Shown: positions 1 through 8,732 of the stretch, one piece after another
Position numbering within the stretch: position 1 is the first letter of the stretch
How the letters are laid out: each line of letters starts with the position of its first letter
NCBI GenBank assembly: GCA_020439925.1
Contig: JAGRPC010000194.1
Span: forward strand, 1 to 33,567
DNA length: 33,567 bases
Reading direction: 5' to 3'
From: Verrucomicrobiia bacterium
Lineage (GTDB): Bacteria > Verrucomicrobiota > Verrucomicrobiia > Verrucomicrobiales > DEV007
Notes under the pieces: generated by a model
The model's database searches: none
The model's input: only the letters and a program-made list of their open reading frames with translations
Told to the model about the DNA's origin: nothing
Made by a program: the position numbers and the translations under genes

Positions 1-1027
1 CGATGTCGGTGTTCTTGTCGAGCGGGTCACCGACCCGCAGGGTGCGAAGTCGGCGATCGAGCCGGGCCACGAACTCGTCGTGGATCGATTCCTGGACGAG
101 GAGGCGGCTCCCCGCGCAGCAGACGTGTCCCTGGTTGAAGTAGATGCCATTGACCACACCCTCGACCGCCTCGTCGATCGGAGCGTCGGCAAAGACGATA
201 TTGGCCGCCTTGCCCCCGAGTTCGAGGGTGAGGCGTTTCCTGGTGCCGGCGACGGCGGCGGCGATTCGTTTGCCGACCTCGGTGGAACCGGTGAAGGCGA
301 CCTTGTCGATCCCGGGATGGGAGACCAGGGCGGCTCCGGTCTCGCCTCCTCCGGTGACGATGTTGACGACGCCCGGCGGCAGGCCCGCGTCCTGGAAGAT
401 TTCCGCCAGGTGAAGAGCGGTCACCGAGGTGGTCTCGGCCGGTTTCAGCACCACGGTGTTCCCGCAGGCCAGGGCCGGGGCGATCTTCCACGCGGCCATG
501 AGGAGGGGGAAGTTCCAGGGGATGACCTGGGCCGCGACACCCAGCGGGGCCGGCTTCCTTCCGGGAAAGGCGTAGTCCAGCTTGTCGGCCCAGCCGCCGT
601 GATGGAAAAAATGGGCGGCAACGAGGGGCAGGTCGAAATCGCGACTTTCGCGAATCGGCTTGCCGCCATCCAGGGACTCGAGCACGGCCAGTTCCCGGGA
701 CTTTTCCTGGATGAGCCGGGCGATGCGGAAGAGATATTTGCCGCGTTCCGCCGGGGCCATCGGACCCCAAACCTTTTCAAAGGCACGACGCGCACTCTTC
801 ACCGCCGAGTCGAGATCGGCCTGTCCTCCTGCAGCGACGAGGGAGTGGCGTTTCCCGGTCGCGGGATTGACCGAGGCGAAATACTTTCCCGATTTCGGGG
901 CGACGAAACTTCCGTTGATGAAGAGTTCGTAGCGTTTCTTCACCGTCACCGGGAAGGTTTCAGGAGCCGGGGCATACGCGAGCGCCGAAGCGAAGGTGAG
1001 ATCGGGGGTGTTCGGGCGTTTCTTCAT
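1..1027 (-). CDS. NAD(P)-dependent aldehyde dehydrogenase, 3' end cut off by window edge
   Basis: This frame is open from an ATG at 1027 to the window edge, giving 342 residues. It reads as an aldehyde dehydrogenase, which oxidises an aldehyde to the acid with NAD(P)+. Visible family motifs are VIPWNFPLLMAAWKIAPALA (cofactor and substrate region), KPAETTS, FTGSTEVGK (Rossmann glycine motif), LELGGK with the general-base Glu near residue 271, and NQGHVCCAGSR with the catalytic Cys at about residue 303. The ATG lies 4 nt after the deoC stop, so the two are almost certainly co-transcribed. Together they suggest that acetaldehyde released by deoxyribose-phosphate cleavage is oxidised onwards (inference). 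The N-terminal region (YAPAPET then LFINGSFV) resembles the deoC-linked, ALDH16-like bacterial group, some of which carry a second ALDH-like domain; the missing 3' end prevents checking this. Confidence 0.93.
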   Translation of the reverse strand, partial: MKKRPNTPDLTFASALAYAPAPETFPVTVKKRYELFINGSFVAPKSGKYFASVNPATGKRHSLVAAGGQADLDSAVKSARRAFEKVWGPMAPAERGKYLFRIARLIQEKSRELAVLESLDGGKPIRESRDFDLPLVAAHFFHHGGWADKLDYAFPGRKPAPLGVAAQVIPWNFPLLMAAWKIAPALACGNTVVLKPAETTSVTALHLAEIFQDAGLPPGVVNIVTGGGETGAALVSHPGIDKVAFTGSTEVGKRIAAAVAGTRKRLTLELGGKAANIVFADAPIDEAVEGVVNGIYFNQGHVCCAGSRLLVQESIHDEFVARLDRRLRTLRVGDPLDKNTDI

Positions 1028-1031
1028 CGGC

Positions 1032-1931
1032 TCATCCCTTCGCAAAATACTCCGCACTCTGGTAGCGCCCTTCCTCCATCCGCGCGATCTGCATCTCCAC
1101 GTCGAGAAGCAGCGAACTCGCCCCGAAACGGAAGAGGTCCGGGGTGAGCCAGTCGTCCCCGGCCGTTTCCTTCACCATGACGAGATACTGCAGGGCCTCC
1201 TTCGCGGTGCGGATGCCGCCGGCGGGCTTGACACCGATGCGGCGTCCGGTGGCGAGGAAGTGGTCACGCACCGTCTCGACGAGCACGAGAGTGACCGCGA
1301 GGGTCGCCGCGGGAGAGACTTTGCCCGTGGAGGTCTTGATGAAGTCCGCACCCGCCTCGATCGCGAGCTGGCTGACAAAACGGACGTTGTCGTAGGTCTG
1401 CAACTCTCCCGTCTCGAAGATCACTTTCAGGTGGGCGTCCCCGCAGGCCTCTTTCACCGCCGCGATCTCGTCGAAGACCCTCGCGAAATCTCCTTCGAGA
1501 AAAGCTCCCCGGCTGATGACCATGTCGATCTCCGAGGCTCCCTCAGTCACGGCAAAGCGGGTGTCGGCGAGGCGCAACTCGAGAGGGTATTGTCCACTGG
1601 GAAACCCTGTCGCCACCGAAGCCACGGGGATCCCGCTGCCCTCCAGCTCCTTCACCGCGTGGGCCACGAGGTTGGGATAAACACAAATGGCGGCACAGGG
1701 AGGGCAGCCATATTTTGCGGGCATGGGCTGTCGCGCCTTGCGGCAGAGTTGGGAAACTTTGCCCTTTGTGTCCGCTCCCTCGAGCGTGGTGAGATCCATC
1801 ATCGAGACGGCGAGGCGCAGCCCGGCACACTTCGCCTCGTTCTTGACCGAACGTTTCGTGAAGAAGGAAGCGCGGGCCTCGACCCCGACCTGGTCGACGG
1901 GAGGGACGGGGTGCTGGAGGGAGAAGCTCAT
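1032..1931 (-). CDS. deoC: deoxyribose-phosphate aldolase
   Basis: A 299-residue class I aldolase that cleaves 2-deoxy-D-ribose 5-phosphate to glyceraldehyde 3-phosphate and acetaldehyde in deoxynucleoside catabolism. The Schiff-base Lys lies in ADFIKTSTGK and the second conserved Lys in GVKPAGGIR. Other family blocks are MDLTTLEGADT, AAICVYP, IPVASVATGFPSGQ and EIDMVIS. Length and wording (DLTTLxGxDT, LFRFGASSLLLDVE, GRYQSAEY) match the long DERA type that includes the human enzyme better than the short roughly 220-residue bacterial type. It is the first gene of a pair with the aldehyde dehydrogenase immediately downstream. A promoter-like TTTACC-17-CACAAT lies just upstream, giving a very short leader. 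Confidence 0.96.
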   Translation of the reverse strand: MSFSLQHPVPPVDQVGVEARASFFTKRSVKNEAKCAGLRLAVSMMDLTTLEGADTKGKVSQLCRKARQPMPAKYGCPPCAAICVYPNLVAHAVKELEGSGIPVASVATGFPSGQYPLELRLADTRFAVTEGASEIDMVISRGAFLEGDFARVFDEIAAVKEACGDAHLKVIFETGELQTYDNVRFVSQLAIEAGADFIKTSTGKVSPAATLAVTLVLVETVRDHFLATGRRIGVKPAGGIRTAKEALQYLVMVKETAGDDWLTPDLFRFGASSLLLDVEMQIARMEEGRYQSAEYFAKG

Positions 1932-1945
1932 CGTGACGAAGCGCG

Positions 1946-1974
1946 ATTGTGGACGGAATCGGGCGGGCGGTAAA
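1946..1974 (-). promoter_or_regulatory. candidate sigma70-type promoter of deoC
   Basis: On the minus strand, TTTACC (1969-1974), a 17-nt spacer and CACAAT (1946-1951). The predicted transcription start is near 1939 and the ATG is at 1931, so the leader would be about 8 nt with no room for a normal Shine-Dalgarno. Confidence 0.45.
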
Positions 1975-2040
1975 CTGCAAAGCTCGGGTCGGATGGGTTC
2001 TTGAACGGAGTTTCCGTGAAACGCTACGGTTTCCGAGTGG

Positions 2041-3438
2041 TCATTTCTTGATCACCGTCTGACGCGCGAGGGAAGACTCGCCTCCCGGACCTTCGGCGAA
2101 GGCAAAGATCTTGTTGGAGCCGGAACGCAGCTTCACCCGCGCCTTCCACGAGTTGGTTCCATTTGCGGTGCGGAAGGCCGAATTGCCGACCCGGTAGCGC
2201 ACCCGTGTCACCTCACCCGTTGCCCGGCCGCTGGTCGTGAAGACGGGACTGCTTGTCGATGCTTTCGTACGGGTGAACCGGATCGTGGGAGTGCGGAAGG
2301 GGCTGAAGCGCAGGACGCGTCTCTGGAAGCTCTGCACGATCAGGAGACCGCCTTCCGGACCCAGGGCGATCCCCGCGGGGGTTCCGAAGGTCCGGGCGTC
2401 GGCCACGGATGCGTCGGACACGAAATTGGGCTGACCCAGCACTCGGCTCGCCGGTGAACCGTCCGCCAGGTTCGCGGCGTTGAAGAAGCCCAGCGCACGG
2501 TTCTGTCCCAGTTGCGTCACCCAAAGCGTACCGTTGGGTTCGACCACGAGGTAGAAAGGGGAATCCATTCCGGATTGCGAGAGCAAGGTTCCGTTCGTGA
2601 CGAAGCCCGGCTGCCCGAGCACTCCGTCGGCGGCGGCGCCGTTTGCCTTGCCCGCGGCATTGTCGAAACGAAGCACTCGGTGGTTGCCGGTATCGGCCAC
2701 CCAGAGGGTGCCGACGGCATCGACGCAGACGCCGAAAGGCGCGCTCATCTTGCCAGCCGTGGTCCCATTGCTACCCGTGACGAAGTTCGGCTGACCCAGC
2801 ACGAGGTCCGCCGCGGCACCGCCGGGAGCCTTGCTGGAGATAGCAAAAAAGCACAAGACCCGGCTGTTGGTCGTGTCGCCCACCCAGAGATTGTCGGCGT
2901 CGTCCACCCAAACGCCGGAGGGACCGCTCATTCCGGTCTGAGAGGTGGCGGCGGCATTGTTCGTGAAGAGCGTCTGGCCGAAAACAAAATCCGCCTCGGC
3001 ACCCGTTGCCCGCGTCGCAGCCTCCACGTAGCAGAGGACCCGGTTGTTGTCCTGGTCGGCGACCCACAGGCGTCCCCGCGCATCGAGATGGAGTCCGTGC
3101 GGTTCGTCCAGAGTGGATCGCGTCGTTCCCGCGCTGGCGCTGGTGAAATTCGGCTGGCCCAGAACGGCTTCGGGATCCCCTCCGTTTCTGGCGGCGGCGT
3201 CGCTCGAGTAACGCAAGATCCGGTTGGTGTTGCCGTCCGAAACAAAAACCTTGCCCGTGACCGTGTCGCGCGTGACCCCGATCGGCAGGGCCAGCAGACC
3301 GGGGAAGTAGTTATTGGTGATGTCGGTGAAATTCGCCATTCCCATGACCACATCCGCGGCTTGGCCGTCGACGAACTGGTCGGCCGCCGCGGGCGCCGCG
3401 AGGAAGATCGGAAGGAGGAACGCAAGGCTTCGTTTCAT
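2041..3438 (-). CDS. secreted six-repeat NHL beta-propeller protein
   Basis: The start at 3438 is chosen because MKRSLAFLLPIFLAAPAAA is a good signal peptide; an in-frame start at 3480 would put a polar stretch in front of it. The mature protein is six units of about 60 residues with the signature VLGQPNFV...GxxxDxxGxLWVADxxNxRVLRF. This is the NHL repeat type, and six copies predict a six-bladed propeller. A roughly 75-residue C-terminal module (VTRVRYRVGNSAF, then SWKARVKL and KIFAFAEGPGG) looks like a beta-sandwich adhesion or IPT/Ig-like domain common in Verrucomicrobiota extracellular proteins. No catalytic residues are evident. A role in extracellular binding or scaffolding is plausible but not shown. 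It stands alone on the minus strand with about 110-250 nt gaps on either side. Confidence 0.85.
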   Translation of the reverse strand: MKRSLAFLLPIFLAAPAAADQFVDGQAADVVMGMANFTDITNNYFPGLLALPIGVTRDTVTGKVFVSDGNTNRILRYSSDAAARNGGDPEAVLGQPNFTSASAGTTRSTLDEPHGLHLDARGRLWVADQDNNRVLCYVEAATRATGAEADFVFGQTLFTNNAAATSQTGMSGPSGVWVDDADNLWVGDTTNSRVLCFFAISSKAPGGAAADLVLGQPNFVTGSNGTTAGKMSAPFGVCVDAVGTLWVADTGNHRVLRFDNAAGKANGAAADGVLGQPGFVTNGTLLSQSGMDSPFYLVVEPNGTLWVTQLGQNRALGFFNAANLADGSPASRVLGQPNFVSDASVADARTFGTPAGIALGPEGGLLIVQSFQRRVLRFSPFRTPTIRFTRTKASTSSPVFTTSGRATGEVTRVRYRVGNSAFRTANGTNSWKARVKLRSGSNKIFAFAEGPGGESSLARQTVIKK

Positions 3439-3518
3439 GGAAAGAGCGGATGTCGCTATCGGATCGTTGACGCCGCACAAAAAAGACCACCTGCCGGACT
3501 CGGCGAGGCACGCCAGCT

Positions 3519-3530
3519 TCAGTTAACTGA
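3519..3530. promoter_or_regulatory. 12-bp perfect palindrome upstream of the NHL gene
   Basis: TCAGTTAACTGA is a perfect 12-bp palindrome about 80 nt upstream of the NHL protein start, in the gap between this gene and the acyl ligase. It could be an operator, but a single palindrome of this length can occur by chance. Confidence 0.2.
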
Positions 3531-3691
3531 CGAACGGCGTCAATCTTCGAAAAGGCGACGTTTTCTATTGTGCCGCCCTACCCGGGGAGAAAGGCTCCAC
3601 CTAACCGAGTCAAAAAAGCTGCTTCAATCTATCCGTGTTCGGTCCCAATTTTGCACGTTCCGTCCCTCGCCTTACCCTCATGGGGGCCGCT

Positions 3692-5242
3692 CTAGCCAAC
3701 GACGCTCTCCGCGATCCTCTGCGCCGCCTTGAGGTCCACCTTGCCGGATCCAAGCTGGGGGATCTCCACGACCCGGAGAAACTGCCCCGCCTTCGGCTTC
3801 CAGAGATTGGGAATCGAGGCTTCGTTGAGCTTCTCGATGATCGTCCCGAGCCGGTCGTCGTCCACGGTGTGCAGGACGACGAGCTGTTCCCCCTTCTTGT
3901 CGTCGGGAACGCCGACCACGAGGAAGAGTCGCTCGCCCTCGCCGGCGAGATCGTTGAGGACCTCTTCGACGTTGCCGTGCGGAACCATCTCGCCTCCGAT
4001 CTTGCTGAAGCGGCTCAGGCGGCCCTCGATCCAGAGAAAGCCGTCCTCGTCGCGGCGCACGATGTCACCGGTGTTGTACCAGCCATCCCGGAGCACCGCC
4101 TCGGTCTTCTCCCGCAACCCGAGGTAGCCGCGCATCACGTTGGGTCCCTTCACCTGCAGCAGGCCCGCCTGGCCGTCGGGGAGTTCTTCCCCGGTCTCGG
4201 GATGAACGATCTTCGCCTCAAGGTCGCGCACCACCTTTCCGATCGACCCGACCCGGTTGAACTCCGGACCGTTCAAGGCGACCCCGGGCGAGCATTCGGT
4301 GCAGCCGAAGGCTTCGAAGGGACGGATACCGAACTTGTCGACGAAGGAGTCGGCGACCCGGGCGGGCAGTTTCTCCGCCCCCACCACCACCAACCGCAGC
4401 GCCGCGAATTCCTCCGGCTTCACCCCGCGCACGTAGAACTGAAGGAAGGTCGGCGTGGAGATCACGATGGTCACCCCGTACTTCTCCGCCAGAGAGCCGA
4501 TGACCTTCGCGTCCATCGGGTTGAAGTGGAAAATGCAGGCGAAGCCGCAGACGGCGGGCCCCGCGATGGTGGCCATGAACCCGAAGGAATGGAAGAAGGG
4601 CAACACGCCCAGCATCCGGTCCTCGGGGACGAAGTGATAGACGTCGCCGACCTGGTGGACGTTGCTGATCACGTTGGCGTGGCTCAGCATGACGCCCTTC
4701 GGTTGCCCCGTGCTCCCGCTGCTGAAGATGATCGTGGCGAGATCATCCGTATCGGCCGCGGCCCCGCCCAGTCGCCGGAGCAGGCTCTCCACCGAAGTGG
4801 CTCGTGCCAGGAAACCGGCCCGCAGTTTCTCGAAGAGGGATGGATCTTTCACGAGGTCCTCGAGCACGTGGACCCGGACGGGAAGTTCGAGGCCGAGCCG
4901 GTCCATCAGTTTCCCCGAGACGACCACATCCGTGATCCCGCATTGCTCGATGCAGGAGAGAATCCCCTCCTTCGACAGGGTGTAGTTGAGATTGACGGGA
5001 ATCTTTCCCATGAGCAGGGCCGCCCAGTTTACCAGCACGCCGCCCACCGAGGGTGGCAGGAGGATGCCGACCTGGTCCTGGTCCCGCCAGATGGATTTCA
5101 GCCTTCCGGTGAGAAAGAGGCTCTTCGTGAGCGCCTCCCCGAACGTGATCTCGGCACCGCTCGAGTCGGCGAAGGCCAGATCGCCGGATTGTTGGCGACA
5201 GGTTCGAACCAGGGTTTCCTGAAGGGTGGGATTTCTCCTCAT
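3692..5242 (-). CDS. AMP-forming acyl-CoA/acyl-ACP synthetase (Aas-ligase-like)
   Basis: A 516-residue member of the ANL superfamily, which activates a carboxylic acid with ATP to an acyl-AMP and then transfers it to CoA, ACP or a lysophospholipid. Core motifs appear in order: the ATP-binding loop SSGSTGQPKGVMLSHANV near residue 190, FGCTECSPG (A5), GWYNTGDIVRRDEDGFLWIEG with the conserved Asp (A7), GRLSRFSKIGGEMV (A8 hinge) and the catalytic Lys in GSGKVDLKA close to the C terminus. The sequence resembles the ligase half of the fused acyltransferase/ligase Aas, but here it is a stand-alone protein with no acyltransferase or MFS domain. Fatty acid recycling or phospholipid remodelling is the best guess. 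The neighbours are unrelated. A weak -10-like TAGTCT sits 6 nt before the ATG. Confidence 0.88.
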   Translation of the reverse strand: MRRNPTLQETLVRTCRQQSGDLAFADSSGAEITFGEALTKSLFLTGRLKSIWRDQDQVGILLPPSVGGVLVNWAALLMGKIPVNLNYTLSKEGILSCIEQCGITDVVVSGKLMDRLGLELPVRVHVLEDLVKDPSLFEKLRAGFLARATSVESLLRRLGGAAADTDDLATIIFSSGSTGQPKGVMLSHANVISNVHQVGDVYHFVPEDRMLGVLPFFHSFGFMATIAGPAVCGFACIFHFNPMDAKVIGSLAEKYGVTIVISTPTFLQFYVRGVKPEEFAALRLVVVGAEKLPARVADSFVDKFGIRPFEAFGCTECSPGVALNGPEFNRVGSIGKVVRDLEAKIVHPETGEELPDGQAGLLQVKGPNVMRGYLGLREKTEAVLRDGWYNTGDIVRRDEDGFLWIEGRLSRFSKIGGEMVPHGNVEEVLNDLAGEGERLFLVVGVPDDKKGEQLVVLHTVDDDRLGTIIEKLNEASIPNLWKPKAGQFLRVVEIPQLGSGKVDLKAAQRIAESVVG

Positions 5243-5486
5243 GGCGAAAGACTACCGCAGAAATCGCCCCGAAGGAAAATCGATTCGACACGGACCGAGC
5301 ATTCGCCTGGACGATGTTTCGAGGTCGGGAAGGGAGATGATGCTCGGGTCGTTTCGATCGAATTCAGCGTGGACCAGACCGTTCGTCAATGCAGAGGCCA
5401 GAGAATCGAGCCGGGGGGACTCAAGAGCGATCAAGCATGGCCCGGAGAAACCGGTGTCTGCGGATTGCGGCGGAAACAGGAAAGAG

Positions 5487-6386
5487 TCATTCTCCGGAAA
5501 GTTCCTCCACCTGCTCGGCGAAAGCTTTTCCCAAGCGAATCTGTCCGTCGGCATCGTAGTGCACCGTGTCATTGAGCAGGCCGAAACCGTCCGTCGAGAC
5601 CATCCGCACTTTCGGAATCGCCTCCGGTTGTCCCGAACGTTCATCAGCCGACGCCATTTGTTCGCGAACCTGTGGACGATGGGTGAAACGCTCCATCGCC
5701 GGCTCGTGAGGAAGCACCTGCCCGAACACCATGGGTAAGGTCTTCGTTGCGCCCACGTCTTCCGCCACCCGGTCACGCAAACGCTTCAGGCTCGCTGCAT
5801 AGGCGGTGGCGGATTCTTCGTGCTTGCTGTCCTGCTCGCCCTGCATCCAGAGAAAACCGCGAATCACGGGCGTGTCCCCCCGGTCCTTCAAGTGCTCGAG
5901 CCCAGTCTGAAAGCGCTTCAGCATTTCTCGGTAGAGTGTTCCCTGATTGGGATCCGTCGCCGATTCGCCCGGATAAAAGTTTCGTCGGTTCGGCTGCGGA
6001 GCGCCGCCTTCCCACCGATTGCCGTTCCACCCATGATGCAGCGGCATCCCGCTGGCCGCGTACTTGATGAGGTAAGCCGATCGTCCAGTTTTCGAGATTT
6101 CCAGGGCAAAGCCCAGTTCTGGCCCAAATTCACCCGGTCGGTTCGAGGTTCTGGTTTCCCCGATCCGGAAGGACTCGAACTCCTTGCCATTCCAGAACCA
6201 GGCCCGCGGAATCTCCTTTGGGGTTTCCTTGGGCAGGTCGGTGATCTTGGCGATGCCTTGCATATTGGACTGCCCCCCGAAAAGGAAAACATCCACTTCC
6301 TCCGCGTCCACAAGTCTGGCGGCAGGCCCCAGCAGGAGGATTCCCACAAGCAGGCATGAGAAGAGATGGATTTTCAGCGTGATCAT
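5487..6386 (-). CDS. secreted sialate O-acetylesterase-family (SASA) esterase
   Basis: From the ATG at 6386 the product is 299 residues with a signal peptide (MITLKIHLFSCLLVGILLLG followed by a cleavage region at LVDAEE). A longer reading frame to 6491 has an implausible leader, so it is not used. SGNH-type esterase blocks are visible: FGGQSNMQG with the nucleophile Ser, a central FLWMQGEQD block with Gln/Gly/Glu, and DTVHYDADGQIRLG with the C-terminal catalytic His. The family removes acetyl groups from sialic acids and from plant or algal polysaccharides; Verrucomicrobiota encode many. Substrate cannot be told from sequence. A weak promoter-like TTGCCC-17-CTTAAG lies at 6396-6424, ending 9 nt before the ATG. 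Confidence 0.88.
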   Translation of the reverse strand: MITLKIHLFSCLLVGILLLGPAARLVDAEEVDVFLFGGQSNMQGIAKITDLPKETPKEIPRAWFWNGKEFESFRIGETRTSNRPGEFGPELGFALEISKTGRSAYLIKYAASGMPLHHGWNGNRWEGGAPQPNRRNFYPGESATDPNQGTLYREMLKRFQTGLEHLKDRGDTPVIRGFLWMQGEQDSKHEESATAYAASLKRLRDRVAEDVGATKTLPMVFGQVLPHEPAMERFTHRPQVREQMASADERSGQPEAIPKVRMVSTDGFGLLNDTVHYDADGQIRLGKAFAEQVEELSGE

Positions 6387-6522
6387 CGTGCCCGACTTAA
6401 GAGACGCGGGCTTGGGTGGGGCAAGGAAATTCTGTCCAAACTGCCCTTTCGATCCGCCCGGTGCCGATCGTTCGAAATGCATGACTGACAAACCGACTGT
6501 CAGGCACTCTTCCTCTCCCGTA

Positions 6523-8472
6523 TCACCGCTCCCCTTTCGCCTCGATGGGGCTGAGGAGTGCTTTGAGGGCGGGATAGAGTCGGAAACTGCCGTTGAAGTT
6601 CAAGTGATTGTCGTCGGCGTAGAGAAGGAGATCGTCGGAATCGTAGGGATTCGGAATGTGCAGATGGGTGGGGAAATAATAGACGCCCTCCCGATGAGCG
6701 GCACGTTCGTAGGCTCCCCGTTCCAACTCGAGGACGGGAGTGATCTCGCCGCCAAGGAGGATGTCCCTCTCGTGCCAATCCCTGCGAAGCATCCGATCGC
6801 CGAGAGAGGGGCCGGGTTTGGGTTCCCTCGCCAGGGGTGCAGCCTGTCCGAGCAGGACGACTACGATTCCTTTCTCGGCCAAGGGATTGATGAAGGCCTC
6901 GAGAGAGTTGGAATAATTCTCCCGGCGATGCGGCCGGGACTGCAGGTATATGGCGGTTCGCTGGGCGAGAAAAACGACCTTCAGGTTTTCGGACTCCAAC
7001 AGGTGACTGCGAAGGCGCATGGCGATGCGTCGATCTTCCTCGGCTTTGCGACCGGCATTCCTGTCGATCGTGTCGTCGAGCAGGGCGAAAAAGTTGTTTC
7101 GATAAAAGGTGAAGCAGGTCAGGCCCTTCTCTTCTGCCCACCTTTCAACCGCGGGAGCGAAATGGCGCGCATGCGAGTCGCCCACGAGAACTGCCTCCGC
7201 CTTCTGCGCCCGGACATAGGGAGCATCGGAATTGGACGATCGGGCGGCGATCTCGGGGAACTGGGACGGCTCGCGGTAGTTTTCGGCCTCGGGCAGGCTC
7301 GGGGGGGAAGAGAATCTCCAGGCAGCCTCGTCCTCCGATCGCAGGGCAAACCCTGCCCCTGCGATGATTGCGAGCGCGGAGCAGGCGGTGGCCGACTTCC
7401 AACTGAGCAAACGTTTCCAGTTGCGATCGTAATGGAGAGGGAGTTCGACCAAGTGATAGGAAGCGATGGCACCGGCAAACATCAGGGCCATCGACCAGGG
7501 AAGGCACGAGGCGGGGGCATGATTGTTCAGCAGATAAGCGGCAAAGCAGATGAACGGCCAGTGCCACAGGTAGAGGGAGTAGGAGATGTCTCCCAGGTAG
7601 GTGACCGGCTTTCGAAGGAAAAAGGGAAGGCGGTGCATCCCCTTTTCCGGATGGAGGAGGACGAGGCAGGTGGCGAGACAGGGGATGGCGCGAAGGAGTG
7701 GATTGGCGGCGTGGTCCGCCGTGAGCAGAGGGAGGGAAATCAGGATACCAATCCACCCCAGGGAGCTAAGCAGAGAGGCTGCAATCTGCCGTCCGAATCC
7801 GCGTTGCATGAAGAAGGCGAGCGCTCCCATGGCGAACTCCCAGCCACGGCTGAGCGGGGAGAAGAAGTTTACGGTATCGCCGAAAAACCTTCGTGTAGCG
7901 ACTTCTGCCAGCAGGCTGAGGACGAGGATTGTGACGACAATCTTCCAGGGTCGGAAATGGTCTCCTCGGGAAGCGCTGTTTCTTCTGTGGACATGAAAGA
8001 GGAGGAGCAGCGCGGGCGCCCAGACGAGATAGAATTGTTCTTCCACCCCGAGCGACCAAGTGTGAAGCAGCGCGTTTTCTGAATGGTTCTGGTCGAAATA
8101 TCCGGCCCCCTTCATGAAGGAGAAGTTCGACACCTGAAGAGCGGCGAAGGGGAGTTGCTGCATGAACCCTTTGAAGGGAAGGGGTGGCAGAAAGGCGATG
8201 GCAAGCAGTGTGAAGGACAGGAGAGCGAAGGCGAGGGCCGGAAAGAGGCGCTTGATGCGGCGCAGGAAGAAATGGCTCAACGAAAACGAGCCGCTATCGA
8301 GCGATTTCACCACGATCCCGGTGATGAGAAAGCCGGAGATGACAAAAAAGACATCGACTCCGAGGTAACCTCCGGGCATCCAGTCCGGGTCGAGGTGAAA
8401 GACGACAACGGAAGCCACGGCGATCGCGCGCAGAATCTGGATGTCGTCTCTCTTGCGGGATTTCGCGGACAT
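6523..8472 (-). CDS. OafA-type membrane O-acyltransferase with C-terminal SGNH domain
   Basis: A 649-residue integral membrane protein. Residues about 8-340 are an acyltransferase-3 domain with ten or so hydrophobic segments. The conserved pair Arg15 and His26 are spaced as R-x10-H (RAIAVASVVVFH), followed by GGYLGVDVFFVISGFLITG. After a linker, residues about 400-645 form a periplasmic SGNH hydrolase-like domain with VLVGDSHARHF (nucleophile Ser) near residue 430 and DDNHLNF (DxxH dyad) near the end. Such two-domain proteins move acyl groups, often acetyl, across the inner membrane onto lipopolysaccharide O-antigen, exopolysaccharide or peptidoglycan. It lies just downstream of the secreted esterase's upstream region on the same strand, but no operon is evident. 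The glycan acceptor is unknown. Confidence 0.93.
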   Translation of the reverse strand: MSAKSRKRDDIQILRAIAVASVVVFHLDPDWMPGGYLGVDVFFVISGFLITGIVVKSLDSGSFSLSHFFLRRIKRLFPALAFALLSFTLLAIAFLPPLPFKGFMQQLPFAALQVSNFSFMKGAGYFDQNHSENALLHTWSLGVEEQFYLVWAPALLLLFHVHRRNSASRGDHFRPWKIVVTILVLSLLAEVATRRFFGDTVNFFSPLSRGWEFAMGALAFFMQRGFGRQIAASLLSSLGWIGILISLPLLTADHAANPLLRAIPCLATCLVLLHPEKGMHRLPFFLRKPVTYLGDISYSLYLWHWPFICFAAYLLNNHAPASCLPWSMALMFAGAIASYHLVELPLHYDRNWKRLLSWKSATACSALAIIAGAGFALRSEDEAAWRFSSPPSLPEAENYREPSQFPEIAARSSNSDAPYVRAQKAEAVLVGDSHARHFAPAVERWAEEKGLTCFTFYRNNFFALLDDTIDRNAGRKAEEDRRIAMRLRSHLLESENLKVVFLAQRTAIYLQSRPHRRENYSNSLEAFINPLAEKGIVVVLLGQAAPLAREPKPGPSLGDRMLRRDWHERDILLGGEITPVLELERGAYERAAHREGVYYFPTHLHIPNPYDSDDLLLYADDNHLNFNGSFRLYPALKALLSPIEAKGER

Positions 8473-8732
8473 GGGAAGTCGTTTCTTCCGACAAGCTCAT
8501 TGGAAACGCCAGCGGATAATTGCATGGGTTCCTTTGAATGCCGTTCCACCAAAGGGCGGCAGAATACAGCCGCCTTGATTCGCTGGAACCATGAGGTGAA
8601 AGAGGGTCGCCACTTTCGTTGGGGTTCCGTCTTCGTGGGTCAAGATCGCGGGATGGTCGGTGAAGAGCTCGGATCGGATATGATTTTCAACGACGGAACC
8701 CGTCACTCATGACCCGTGCACAAGGCCCTCCC

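Noticed and set aside
3635-5575. 646-codon plus-strand frame
   Set aside because: It lies opposite the AMP-forming ligase, whose motifs are all on the minus strand; the antisense product has no family features.
8497-8706. 69-codon minus frame with GTG start between the acyltransferase and the unknown membrane protein
   Set aside because: The spacing would suit an operon gene, but third-position GC is lower than in its neighbours, no Shine-Dalgarno is evident and no family is recognised; not enough to call.
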